From NCBI GenBank assembly GCA_028456385.1, contig JALNQF010000596.1, forward strand, positions 1-20,698: 20,698 nt of DNA, read 5' to 3'. The DNA is from Ophiosphaerella korrae. Taxonomy: Eukaryota; Ascomycota; Dothideomycetes; Pleosporales; Phaeosphaeriaceae. The notes under the pieces were generated by a model. It was not told the origin of the DNA, did no database searches, and was given only the letters and a program-made list of their open reading frames with translations. Shown piece by piece: positions 1 to 11,239 of the stretch. The translations under genes were made by a program, and so were the position numbers. How positions within the stretch are numbered: position 1 is the stretch's first letter; the number at the start of each line of letters is the position of its first letter.

Positions 1-11
1 TTTTTTTTTCT

Positions 12-77
<66 letters not shown>
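1..77. repeat. Poly-T plus (TAG)22 microsatellite
   Basis: Nine T residues (1-9) are followed from position 12 to 77 by an uninterrupted run of 22 TAG triplets with no imperfect unit. A perfect trinucleotide array in otherwise heavily mutated DNA points to recent slippage. TAG contains neither CpA nor TpG, so RIP would not erode it. On the other strand it reads as a CTA array followed by A residues, which could be the tail of a non-LTR element, but no such body can be seen. Confidence 0.95.
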
Positions 78-550
78 CTTTAGAAGTAGTATAAAAGTAA
101 AATATATAAGTATAAGTAGCTTTTTTAGCTTTACTTTATAAAAACAAGTTAGTATAATAATTACTAATATAAAAAGTAAGCTTTAAAAGCTTTAAAAATA
201 GTAACTTATAATAGCTATAATAATAGTTACTAAAAAGTTTATAAAGCTAAAAAAACTCTAAATATACTATATATAGTATATAAGCGCTTAGTACTTATAT
301 ATAAGCTTAAAATAAATAGAATTATAAGTAAAAGTATTTTTAACTAAGTTTAGATAACTACTATAAAACTTATTAAATAGCTCTACTATATAGCTTACCT
401 AGAGAGTATATTATAAGTTAAAGCTTTACTCTATATAATTTAAGTAAGCTTATAGTAGTAAGTAAGCTATATAAGCTATTTAAGCTACTCTACTATATAT
501 AAGTAGCTTAGCTTAGATAGCTCTTTAATTAATAATTATCTCTTACTTAT
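78..550. other. Unassigned AT-rich stretch, no gene seen
   Basis: I see no coding frame, LTR or RNA gene here. The stretch is rich in AAGCTT/AGCTT words and short palindromes, such as the TAAGCGCTTA near 281-290. Copy A should end here with a purine tract and a 3' LTR to its left, but neither is recognisable. Either copy A is truncated near 550, or another fully degraded insertion lies here. Confidence 0.5.
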
Positions 551-649
551 TCCTAAGCTTATACTTTATAATATATATATTTATACTAATACTTATTTAT
601 CTTATAATCTTTCTAGCGTATTTCTAGTAAAATATAGGTTAATAATACT

Positions 650-1000
650 TATTTATACGTCTATACTTATTTATAATAAAGAGAGCTATTAACTATACTT
701 AAGATAAACTATCTAAATATATTATAGAAGCTAAAAAGAAATATATTTAGATTCTAAGTATATAAAGAGAAAATTATACCTACTTAGTTTATCTCTATAA
801 AATAAAAGCCTTAAATAATAAGAAGTTTATTATATAAGCTACTTTTATAAAGTCTAAATTTAATTATAAAGCTATTATATAGGCTACTCTTACTCTAATT
901 ATTTTAACTATTCCTATTACTTCTTTATTTAGTAAGAGTAGTATTAATTTTCTTAGTTTACTATAAGGCGCTCTAGAAGGTTTTAACTTTAGAACTTCTC
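650..1000 (+). pseudogene. Copy A version of the possible antisense ORF
   Basis: This plus-strand reading runs antisense to copy A. From 685 it reads AINYT, then a stop at a probable Gln, DKLS, and IIEAKKK. It reaches YLYKIKALNNKK at 790-825 and, 52 codons later, FNFRT from 982, all in one phase. The same blocks occur in copies D and E with the same spacing. I do not recognise the protein; it looks charged and possibly coiled-coil. It may instead be non-coding sequence that only looks open because TGA stops do not exist here. Confidence 0.3.
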
Positions 1001-4000
1001 TAGTTTCTTAAAGTAATTAAGATTATCTTCTAGTTCTTATATTTCTTCTAATAGTTTTCCTTTCTTATCTATACTTATCTATTTTACTAGGTAGTAGTTT
1101 CTTCTATTATAGAATTAGTATTATAAGATTTTTTTAACTTTTTATTCTTTTTATTCTCTATACGTATCTACTTTATATAATAGTAGTTTTACTTCTTATA
1201 GTACTTTTTCTAGTAGTACTACGTAGAATATTAGGTATATTCTTATCTTATCTAGTAGCTTTAATTTAAATATAACTAGTATAACTTTCTTTTTAATCTT
1301 ATATAGTCTTATCTTAATATAGTCTAGTTTAGAACTTAATTATTTACTCTTAATATTTCTATATACTAACTATACTTTTTCTCTCTCTAAATTAGAGTCT
1401 TTTCTAGTATTTCTTATTATAGTACTTTACTATTTAATCTTATAAGAATTCTATATCTTATTATAGTTAATTATATATATCCTTAAGTTTATTTATAAAG
1501 TTTTTTAGTATTCTATATATATTAGAGTTAAATCTATAGTTTATAAAAAAAGGTAATACTTTTATTATTATATTCTTTACGCTATTATATACTAACTATA
1601 CTATAGGTAATAATTATACCTAATTATTCTAGTTATAGTTAAAGTAGTATCTTAGGTATTATTCTACTATTTAATTTATACGTTCTAATTATCTATCTAT
1701 TTATAAGTAGTATACTATTAATATTATATACTAGATTCCTAATTATACTACTATTATTCCCTATAGTTTTAATATAAATCTTATATCTTTATCTATAATA
1801 ATCTTATCTAGAATACTATACTAGCTAATTATAGTTCCTAGAACCTAGTATATAGTAACTTCTATCCTACTTTTCTTTTTATATAGTTTAAAGTATAAGT
1901 ACTTTATAAGTTTATTTACTATTATTAAGATTCTATTATACTTAACTCCTAATATTAAGTTTTTAGACTTTAGTAGCTTTATAATAAAGTCTATTATAAT
2001 TACTCTTTATAGTTATTTTAGTATTTTAACTAGTTATAGTATTCTATATAGTATATATTTACTATATTTATTTTTATAATACTCTAAATAATCTTATAGT
2101 ACTTTTATTACTAGTTATTTTACTTTTAAGATATAGAAATTTTTTAATAGTCTATCTAATATTTTATTAATACTTTAGTATCTATATACTAGTAGTTGAT
2201 AGAATTACTATATAAACTCTTTCTATATTTTCTTTAGAATATATATTCTTTTATAGAGTTCTATAATTTTTTTTTAGATTTTAAGCTTTTTTATTTCTTT
2301 AGAAGCTTTTTCTATTTCTTTCTAAATTTATTTATTTAGTTTACTACTCTCTCTCTCTAGTATTATAGCTATTTTAGGTATATTTAGAACTAGATATCCT
2401 TCTTTATTCTTAACTAAAACTATACTAGTAGCGTTTACTTCTTCTTATAAGTCTAGTCTTTTACTTAAAGTATTTATAAATTAGTTATCTTTACTCTTAG
2501 TATATATTATTTCTATATTAAATATTAATAGAAACTCTTACTATTATATATAGTATTATAATAAGTTTTTATTTATTATAAATCTAATAAAATTCTTATA
2601 ATCTATATAAACTTTTATTTAATATTTTAATCTTTATAAATATACTCTCTATTATTTAATTACTTTATAGATTACTAGTATCTCTTTATTATAATTTAAG
2701 TAGTTAAGCTCTACTAGCTTTATTTTCTTAGAGAAGTTTTTAACTAAGTATTCTTATTTTATATCTAGGTCTTCTTGTATTAGTACTATTTTATAGACTA
2801 AATTAGATATATCTATTTTTATAATTACTAGTAGGTTAAGATTTTATATCTTAATAAATAGGTTTTCTATAAATCTTTATTTAATTTAGCTAAATACTTC
2901 TTTATATACTTTAGTCTATTTAAATAGTATATCTTTCTTTATAAAGTTTATTAGTAGCTCTATTTACTCTAACTTATAAACTATTAATTTTCTATAAAAG
3001 TTTACTAGTCTATAAAACTATTATACCTTTTATAAGTTCCTTAGTATTAGCTATTCTTAGATTACTTTAACTTTATTTAAGTTAATTCTAATTTTTCCTA
3101 GTTCTATAATAAATCTTAGGAAGTCTATTTTTTTTTATATAAAATTTATACTTCCTTATCTTAAAGAATAGCTTATTTTCTACTAGTCTTTCTAGCACCT
3201 TATATATATATTATATATATTCTTCCTCTATTTCTAAGAATATAAAGATATTATCTAAGTATATAAATATAAATATATCTAAGTACTCTCTTAGTCCTAT
3301 ATTAATTCTTTTCTAGAACGCTACTAGTACGTTTATAAGTCTAAATAGTATAACTAGGTATTTATATAGTCTATACTATATTCTAAATATAGTTTTCTAT
3401 TTATCTCCTTTCTTAATTCTAATCTAGTAGTATATATTTTAGATATCTAGTTTTATAGAGATTTATACTTTCTATAGCTTATATTATATATTATCTATTT
3501 ATAGTAAAGGGTATTATTTCTTAGTTATAATTACGTTTATCTTTCTAAAATCTATATAAGGTTATTTCTTATTTATCTCTTTTTTATCTATAAATATAAG
3601 TTTATATACTATTAAAGATATAGATTCTTATATCTATCTTTTCCTAACTACGTTTTATATAAATACTTACTTAATTTTAGATTTTTTTTTATTTTCTTAT
3701 AGACTAGGCTCTATTTTATATTTTTTCCTTCTTCTATTTCTATTACTAAATCCTATAGTTAATATTCTAAAAGGTAATTATCTAGTTTAGTAAGTTATTT
3801 CTCTTACTTCTTATATTCTTCTAGGAACTATCCTTTATATATAGTTATATTAGCTTTTAATATATCTTTCTTAAGGTAGCTAATTTTCTTTATTCTCTAA
3901 TTAATCTTTAGGTTAGTTATTTATAACTATAGTATACCTAATATTACGTCTTATTTATTATTAATTATTATTATATCTATAATTATATTCTTAATTTCTA

Positions 4001-6397
4001 GTCCTTCTAACCTTAGTATTAAGAGTACTTTCTTAAACTTAATAAGTTCTTAGAATAGTTTTCCTTTAATTATACTTAGTTATTAAGAGTATTTCTTTAT
4101 TATATAATATATTCCTTAGCTTTCTATAAACTTCTTAGATATAAAGTTTCTTGTAGCTCTACTATTAATTATAATTTATACTTTCTATCTTTAGTATATA
4201 CTTATTTTTATAACGTATAGGCTTATTATACTTTCTAGTATTTCTTACTTAGGTCTTTCTTTAAATTATCTATCTTTTTAAAGCTATTATCTTATTTTAT
4301 ACTTATAATTCTTATATTTTAGATATTTATTATATATATACTTATACTATAGCCTTTCTTTTATATATTCCTTTAATAACTTTAGTCTTAGTCTAATTAA
4401 TATACTTTCTTTATTAAGAATCTAGATTATTTCCTAACTCTTAATTTCTTTCTTTAGGATTACTCTTATATAGTCTTATCCTTATTTTAGCTATATATAG
4501 TTTTATACTTTTTCTTCTCTATATAAGTAGTAATATATATTTAAATATAATACTTATTTAATTTCTAGATATACTAAATATTCTAGATCTAATCTTTTAT
4601 TGTCTCCTACCTAGTACTTATCTATACTAGGTCTTGTTATTATTATTAGGATATAGTATACTACTAGTATATATAGTATATAGGCTTTATTAATCTTTTA
4701 TATTTTCTTTACTATATACTACTACTCTCTTTATATAAGTATTCTTCTTATTATAACTATATATTACTCTATCTATTATTAAAATGTTATAAACTTTATT
4801 ACTTTAGGATTATATTCTTTTTAGTTTTTATACACTTTCTTTATACTTATAACTAGTAAGTATATCTAAATAAACTTCTAATCTATATTTTATTCTACTA
4901 TATCTATTATTATATAGCTATTATAGATATATATATTTAACTAGGTATACTTTATATCTCTTATATTAATTTACTTTTTATCTCTTTATAGTCTTTTAGA
5001 AAAAACTATAGTAGTCTCTTTATCTAGTACTAGTCTATTAGCTTAGATTAATAGAGTCTAGAGCTCTTCTCTTTCTAAATCTTCTATTAGTAAGTCTATT
5101 ATATAAGCTATCTCTTCTAGCTTTACTTTTATTCTATCTTCTTTTATTATAGCTACTTTATACTTCTATAGAAACTATCTTACTCTTTACTTACTAAAAA
5201 GATATATATAGTAGTTATTATTATAATAAATAGTCTAATTAAGTATTATATATTATATACCTTTACTCTTAGCTACTTTCTCTTAAGGTTTAGATTATAC
5301 TTTTAGTACTTTCTTCTTTCCCTTAGTTATCTTTAAGTAGGTTTCTTTATCTTTCTTAAGATCTTTACTTTTATAATCTTTTATAAAGTATCCTAGTTTC
5401 TTATATTTATAATATACTATATCTTTCTTTTATTTTAAATAGTAGTTCTTTACGTAGTAACCTTACTTATTATAGTTAAAGTACGTAAAGTCTTTATTTT
5501 TCTTTTTTTTCTATCTTTATTAGTATTAAGGATTATTAGGTCTCTCTTATTATAGTTTTAGGTAGATCCTCTATACTTATTCTTTTTCTATTCTTAAATA
5601 TTATTATTAATCTATATTACCTATTATTTTATAGCTTCTAGTATTCTTAGCTTTTCTATATAGATTATTTTATATTGTATTTTTTTATTTAGTCTTTACT
5701 TAAATTAAAATATTAGAGATAGTTTATTCTATTCTATATTCTATAATAGTTATTTAAACTATAATATATATTTAGGAATACTTTTATTTTATATAAGCTT
5801 TTCTAGCCTTTCTTTAACTTATTAGGTAATATCTATATCTCTAAATACTACTCTTATTTATCTAGTAAAGTATTTACAACTTCTAAAAATAGCTTTAGTT
5901 TTATCTTTTTAGTTTATTACTACATATATTATATAGTCTATCTATTAAGGTTTAAACTTCTTTATTATATCTCCCTTAAAGTATATTTTAATATATAATA
6001 CCTTCTTATCTTTTCTATTTAAGTATAGTACTTATATATTAATCTAAAGTTATACTAAAGCTATAAAAAGTCTTAGGTTCTCTCTTATTCTATTAAATTT
6101 CTTAAGTATAGGTATCTTTAGTTATTTCTTTATTATACTTATCTCTAGGCGTTATATAATTAACTCTATTTAACTCTATCCTTTAATAATAGCTTTAATC
6201 TAAGCTTTATTTTACTTTATATACTCCTAGAGTTCTTTATTCTAAGTTTCTAAGGTATTAATTACTATTTTTATATCTTCTTTTTTAGAGATTAAATTAT
6301 TTAGATAGTCTTTAATTTACTTCTATATAGTAATATCTAACTTATAACTACTTATAAGTATTTTAACTACTTTCTTAGTTAAACTTTCTACTATTAT
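975..6397 (-). pseudogene. Copy A gag-pol polyprotein, destroyed by RIP
   Basis: This is the minus-strand gag-pol remnant of copy A, collinear with the better preserved frame of copy E. The RT segment can be read in one phase, ending in EYLDIFIF-IYLDN-IFIF. The catalytic YLDD has become YLDN (codons 3250-3261), as in E. The protease motif reads NSRAT instead of the expected DSGAT, near 4160-4180. The zinc-knuckle region is near 5400-5490. Stops are TAA and TAG at former Gln or Trp codons. The right limit (6397) is the ATA matching the putative start of E, so it is an inference. The left limit is where the chromodomain similarity ends. Confidence 0.75.
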
Positions 6398-6455
6398 ATT
6401 AGCTAGACTATATACTACTTACGCTTTACTTCTTATAATAACTAAATTAGTAAAG

Positions 6456-6618
6456 TATAATAAGCCTACTATTATTAACTATAGTATCCTATCTTATAAA
6501 AGTTAGTAGATTAAGAGTTAATAGTAAAAGCTTATATAGTAATCTATAATAACTATAAATAATAGAAGATATTTTATAACTATTTTATATTAGCGTTCTA
6601 TAGTTAAAGGATTAAATT
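6456..6618 (-). repeat. Copy A 5' LTR, internal-side part (interrupted)
   Basis: This is the first 163 bp, as seen from the left, of copy A's reverse-oriented LTR. It starts at the degraded TATAATAAGCCT edge, which corresponds to the TGTTATAGGCC end in better preserved copies. It continues through the block found in every LTR here (GCGTTCTATAGTTAAAGGAT at its right end). Copy E inserted after 6618. The remainder resumes at 13656, giving a total LTR length of 460 bp. Confidence 0.85.
6614..6618. repeat. Target site duplication of copy E (left)
   Basis: AAATT lies directly before the 5' LTR of copy E. The same five bases follow the 3' LTR at 13651. Removing E and one copy of AAATT restores a continuous LTR that matches the LTRs of copies B and D across the join. 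Confidence 0.95.
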
Positions 6619-7047
6619 TATTATAGGTATAATAGAAGAAATCGAGATAGAACTAATTAGTCCTAACTTAGTTACTAACGAAGTATAGGACGAGCAGGGT
6701 AATAATCTTAATTAAGAAACAATATACAACTAGGACATATAGACTAATCTATAATCCGTAGACTCTTAGTAGCTATAGATTATAGATTAAGACAATCTAT
6801 AATCTATTTATCTTAGCAGCTATAGATTATAGATTACGATAAGTATATAGTTAGTAGGATGCGTATTATTAGGATAGTATTAGTAATTCAATCCTTTAAC
6901 TATAGAACGCTAATACAAGATAGTTGTAAAACATCTTCTATTATTTATAGTTATTGTAGATTACTCCTAAGCTTTTACTATTACCTTGTAATCTACTAAC
7001 CTCCTTCAAGATAGGCACCTATAGTTAACAACAAGAGGCCTATAATA
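6619..7047 (+). repeat. Copy E 5' LTR (429 bp)
   Basis: It begins TATTATAGG (from TGTTATAGG) and ends CCTATAATA (from CCTATAACA), so the 9-bp terminal inverted repeat of the LTR is visible beneath the transitions. It aligns without gaps to 13222-13650. It should have carried the promoter and the start of the transcript, but I cannot place a TATA box with confidence in such AT-rich DNA. Confidence 0.93.
6775..6807. repeat. Perfect 14-bp hairpin inside copy E 5' LTR
   Basis: ATAGATTATAGATT (6775-6788) is separated by the 5-base loop AAGAC from its exact reverse complement (6794-6807). The 3' LTR has the same structure at 13378-13410, weakened by transitions. LTRs of copies A, B and D carry a different arrangement of the same ATAGATTA word. 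Confidence 0.8.
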
Positions 7048-7105
7048 CCTTACTAATTTAGTTATTACAAGAAGTAAAGTATAAGTAGCGCGTAGTCTAG
7101 CTAAC
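7048..7105 (+). other. Leader between 5' LTR and gag; primer site unclear
   Basis: The leader starts CCTTACTAATTTAGTTATTA directly after the LTR and is well conserved in copies A and B. A primer binding site should begin here, but I cannot match it to a particular tRNA 3' end, partly because RIP has altered the bases. No canonical TGG start is seen. Confidence 0.5.
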
Positions 7106-7381
7106 ATAATAGTAGAAAGTTTAACTAAAATAAGTAAAGCCCCTAAGAGTAGTTATAAGTCTAATAGTACTATATAGGAAACAATTAAGGACTAAATTAA
7201 TAACTTAATCTTAGATAAGGAAGATATAAAAATAGTAATCAACGCCTTAGAAACGTAGAATAAAGAACTATAGGATTACGTAAAATAAAACAAGGTATAG
7301 ATTAAAGCTATTATTAAAAGATAGAATTAGATAGAGTTAATTATACAACGTCTAGTAATAAGTACTACAAAGAAGCTACTA

Positions 7382-7780
7382 AAGATACCTATCCTTAAGA
7401 AGTTTAATAGAATAAGAGAGAAACTAAGACCTTTTATAGCTTTAGTACAACTCTAGATAGATATATAAGTACTACACTTTAATATAGAAGAAAAGAAGGT
7501 AATATATATTAGATTATATCTTAAAGAAGACGCGATAAGATAGTATAAACCTTACTAGATAGATTATATAACGTACTCTCTAATAACCTAGAAGGATAAA
7601 ACTAGAGCTATTTTTAGAAGTTACGAGTACTTTACTAAACAAATGCGAGTAGTATTTAGAGACATAGACGTTACCTAATAAGCTAAAGAATAGCTAGAAA
7701 AGCTTATATAGACCTAGAGTATTCCTAAGTATATATTATAATTTAAATAACTATCCTAAAACACGGAATAGAATAAGTTA
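7382..7780 (+). pseudogene. Gag core (Retrotrans_gag-like) of copy E
   Basis: The reading KIPILKKFNRIREKLRPFIA, then RLYLKEDAIR, then AIFRSYEYFTKQ and VVFRDIDV follows the usual order of fungal Ty3/Gypsy capsid proteins: a folded gag domain with a Phe-Gly-Asp-Ile-Asp-like block, then a Gln-rich stretch. The Gly of the FGDID-like block appears as Arg, a G-to-A change. In-frame TAG and TAA stand where Trp and Gln are expected. It formed the particle coat. Confidence 0.8.
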
Positions 7781-8017
7781 GTATTAATATTACAATTTAA
7801 ATAAAGATTAAACTTAAAAATCTAATATAAGATAATATATATAGAGAAACTAAGGACACTAGAAGCTCTAAAGTAGTAAGTAATATAAATTAATAATAAT
7901 CTTTAAGAATAGAAAAAGAATAAGTATAGTAACTAAACTAAGAACTAGGACACTAGAGATCCTATAATCCTTAATACAAACAAAGATAAGAAGAAGAGAA
8001 AGAATAAAGACTTTACG

Positions 8018-8128
8018 TACTTTAACTATAGTAAACTAAGCTACTATATAAAAGACTACTAATCTAAAAAGAAAAAAGATATAGTATACTATAAATATAG
8101 GAAACTAAGACACTTTGTAAATAGCTAT
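8018..8128 (+). pseudogene. Two CCHC zinc knuckles of copy E, cysteines lost
   Basis: Two CX2CX4HX4C modules can be recognised although most ligands have changed. The first (8018-8059) reads YFNYSKLSYYIKDY, with Cys, Cys, His and Cys all now Tyr. The second (8087-8128) reads YYKYRKLRHFVNSY: the His (codon 8111) survives and the cysteines are Tyr. TGT/TGC to TAT/TAC and CAT/CAC to TAT/TAC are RIP transitions. In life these knuckles bound the RNA genome. Confidence 0.85.
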
Positions 8129-9309
8129 AAAAATAAGGACTATAAGAAAGATAAGGAAGCTTAGTTAAAGATAATAGAGAAAAAGAAGGAAGTACTATAA
8201 GTATAAGCTAAACCTTAAGAGAAGGTAGCTAAGAGTAAAGAAATATAATACGTAATACTCTATTAGACCTTTTATTATAAAGATAACTACTATATATATC
8301 TTTCTAGTAAGTAAAGAGTAAGATATTTCCTATAATAGAGAAATAGAGTAGTAGCAATAAAAGAAAGAATAAAAGCTTAGCTAAAAGAGATAGCTTAAGT
8401 AATAGACCTACTAATAGAAGATTTAGAAAGGAAAGAGCCCCTAGTACTATTAATCTAGGCTAATAAACTAGTACTAGATAAAGAGACTACTATAGCTCCC
8501 TCTAAAAGACTATAAAGAAGCAAGAGATAAGTTAGTATAAGAGATATAGAGTATACCTAGCTAATAATACATAGTTATAATAGCTATACTATAATAGATA
8601 TAGAGGAACAAGACAAAGAATAGAAGTTTATTTAGAAATACTTACTAGTTATAAGTATAGAAGAAGCGTACAAAGACTAGAAAGAACGCAATCTTAAAAA
8701 AATAAAGTTTATACTATTTTAAGAATAGATAAAGCAATATATAGTTATAGTAAGAAGAATACCTATATAAAAAGAATAGCAATACCTTGTAAGAGAGACG
8801 TAATAGATTAATAAAGCCTATACACTAAGAGTACTAGTAGTATACTATATCCTAATAATAGATACACCTAATAGAAGTAAATACTAGGAGGGAGATAACA
8901 AAATAATAGACCTAAAACACCTAGTACACTTTAAAGTATTATAGATATTATACCTAGATAAGAATTATATTATATATAGAAACCCTAAAGTAAATAATAA
9001 CGTATAGCCTATAAGGAGAAGAGGCTATAACTATATAAGAGTAATTATAGTAGAAGATATCTAAGGATAGGAAATAATCCTAGAAGATAGATATATAGTA
9101 GTAAGACCTAGCCTAAAATTATCTAAGAAATACGTCTAAGGAGGACTATAGTATAAATATATATACAATAAGTATCTAAAATATAAAGAATACAAACTTA
9201 AAGTAAGCCTATAGCCCTAGAAAGATAGACAATTTAATAAATTACTAAAGTAAAAAAGGCTAGAAAGTATAAGAAGCCTATATATTACGAAAATAGGTAT
9301 ATACTAAGG

Positions 9310-9600
9310 AAAGAAAGTATAATTAATAATTAATAGTAGAGCTACGAGAAACTTTATATTAAAGAAGTTTGTAGAAATATAGGGAATAAAGTATATAATA
9401 AAGAAATACCCTCGATAACTAAGTACGATTAAAGGAAAACTATTTTAGGAACTAATATAGTTTAAGATAGTACCTTTAATACTAAGGTTAGAAGGACTAG
9501 AAATCTAGAATATAGTTATAGATATAACAACAATTAATAATAAACAAGATATAATATTAGGTATACTATAGTTATAGATAACTAACCTATATATTAATTA
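9310..9600 (+). pseudogene. Retropepsin-like aspartic protease of copy E
   Basis: The active-site block reads LIINSRATRNFI, where the family has a DSGA core. The catalytic Asp is now Asn (codon 9332) and the Gly is Arg (codon 9338). The second block reads DIILGI-L (from 9548), the ILG strand of retropepsins, followed by in-frame TAGs where Trp and Gln are expected. The enzyme cut the polyprotein. Loss of the catalytic Asp makes it inactive. Copies A and C show the same NSRA change. Confidence 0.85.
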
Positions 9601-9839
9601 GAGAATAGGAAAAATTAGTTATAATAAAATAGATATACTAAAAGCTAATATAAGTACTTATAAGGAAGAATTCCTAGAAGAATACAAGAAATAGGAAAAG
9701 TAGCTTATAGAACTAAAAGATTACCTTCTAGAATACTAACTATAGGACTTAGTAATAGAACTAGAAGAAGAAAAGAACGTAAGATAGAGTCTAGTCTACT
9801 AAAAAATAGAAGAAGAATCTAAGATTAAATAATTATTTA

Positions 9840-10500
9840 TACAAAATGTAATAAAGAAAAGATAGATAAGAGTATCTAAATCCTTAGTAGTATATAGATT
9901 AATATTTATAGATAAAAAAGGGATAAGTAATAAAAGACCCTACGTAGATTTTAGAAAAACTAACGCAATTATAAACAAGAACTAATACCTACTACTATAA
10001 ATAGATAAAATACAAGATAGGCTATAAAGAGTAAAGATCTTTACAAAACTAGATATATAAAACGTATACTACTAGATTAGAATTAAGAAAGGAGATAAGT
10101 AGAAAATAGCGTTTAGAATACAATATAGACTATATAAATACTTAGTTATACTATTTAGTTTAATAAACGCACTAGTAGTATTCTAGGAGAGAATTAATAT
10201 AGTACTAAGAGAATACTTAGATATATTTATATTTGCGTACTTAGACAATATCTTTATATTCTTAGAAATAGAGGAAGAACACGTATAATATATATATAAA
10301 GTACTAAAGAAACTAGTAGAAGCTAAAATATTCTTTAAGATAAGAAAATGCAAGTTCTATACAAAGGAAATAGATTTCCTTAGATTTATTATTAAACTAG
10401 GAAAAATTAAGATTAACCTAGAAAAGATTAACTTAATTAATAAATAGCTAACACTAAAGAACCTAAAAGAGGTATAGTAATTTTATAGGCTAGCTAACTT
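9840..10500 (+). pseudogene. Ty3/Gypsy reverse transcriptase of copy E
   Basis: From 9905 one phase reads FIDKKGISNKRPYVDFRK, then TNAIINKN, IFTKLDI, IRIKKGDK, KIAFRIQY and LREYLDIFIF, in the order typical of Gypsy RTs. The LDI of palm block A is present. The second palm block reads AYLDN (YLDN 10238-10249), so the second catalytic Asp is Asn. In-frame TAA or TAG sit at Gln and Trp positions, for example after GDK, where the family has Trp. The thumb-like FYRKLIVRYS block follows near 10500. Inactive. Confidence 0.93.
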
Positions 10501-10639
10501 TTATAGAAAGTTAATAGTAAGATACTCTAAAGATATAGAGCTAATTACAAGACTTATAAAAAAAGATACGCTATTTAAATAGATAAAGGAATACGATAAG
10601 GTATTTAAAAGAATAAAAAAGAAGTTTATAGAAAACCTA

Positions 10640-11040
10640 GTTATTAGAATATATAACCTAGAACTACTAGTAATAGTAAAAACAAACGTATTAAACTTAG
10701 TCTATAGAATAGCACTAATATAAGAAGACCTAGAGACTAAAAAGGAATACTTAGTTAAATACTTCTCTAAGAAGATAAAAATAGTAGAACTTAATTACCT
10801 AATCTATAATAAAGAGATACTAGTAATCTATAAAGTATTTAAATAATAGAGAGTATACCTATAAGGAGTAAAGTACTAGATAAAAGTTTATATAGACTAC
10901 AAGAATCTTATAAGATTTATAATAAATAAAGAGCTATTACAATACTATACGAGATAGTAAGAGTTTCTATTAATATTTAATATAGAAATAATATATATAA
11001 AAGGAAAGGATAACTAATTTATAGACGCTCTAAGTAGAAG
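10640..11040 (+). pseudogene. RNase H domain of copy E
   Basis: The segment VIVKTNVLNLVYRIAL (from about 10670) matches the first RNase H strand, where the family has a Glu-Thr-Asp-Ala-like block; the Asp is Asn at 10685-10687. It continues with YFSKKI, ELNY, YNKEILVIYKVFK, VYIDYKNLIRFI and GKDN, and ends in DALSRR at 11024, the standard end of Gypsy RNase H. The DYKNL block corresponds to the usual TDHKNL. It removed RNA from the RNA-DNA hybrid and is expected to be inactive. Confidence 0.88.
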
Positions 11041-11239
11041 ACTAGATTTATAAGAAGAAGTAAGCGCTACTAGTATAGTTCTAGTTAAGAACAAGGAAGG
11101 ATATTTAGTCCTAAATATACCTAAGATAGCTGCAACACTTAAGAGGACAAGTAATAAGCTAAATAAATAGATTTAGAAAATAATACAAGAAGTATCTAAA
11201 GAAATAGAGAAACTTAAAATCTAAGATAGATTTGCATAA

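Noticed and set aside
551..6455. Separate genes in the pyrimidine-rich left third on the plus strand
   Set aside because: The whole stretch is the reverse complement of a degraded Gypsy body and aligns in order with copy E.
6775..6807. Rho-independent terminator
   Set aside because: The stem is AT-rich, there is no GC core or U-run, and the setting is a fungal LTR, not a bacterial operon.
7048..7065. A named tRNA primer binding site after the 5' LTR
   Set aside because: The conserved leader could not be matched to a known tRNA 3' end, and RIP makes any match unreliable.
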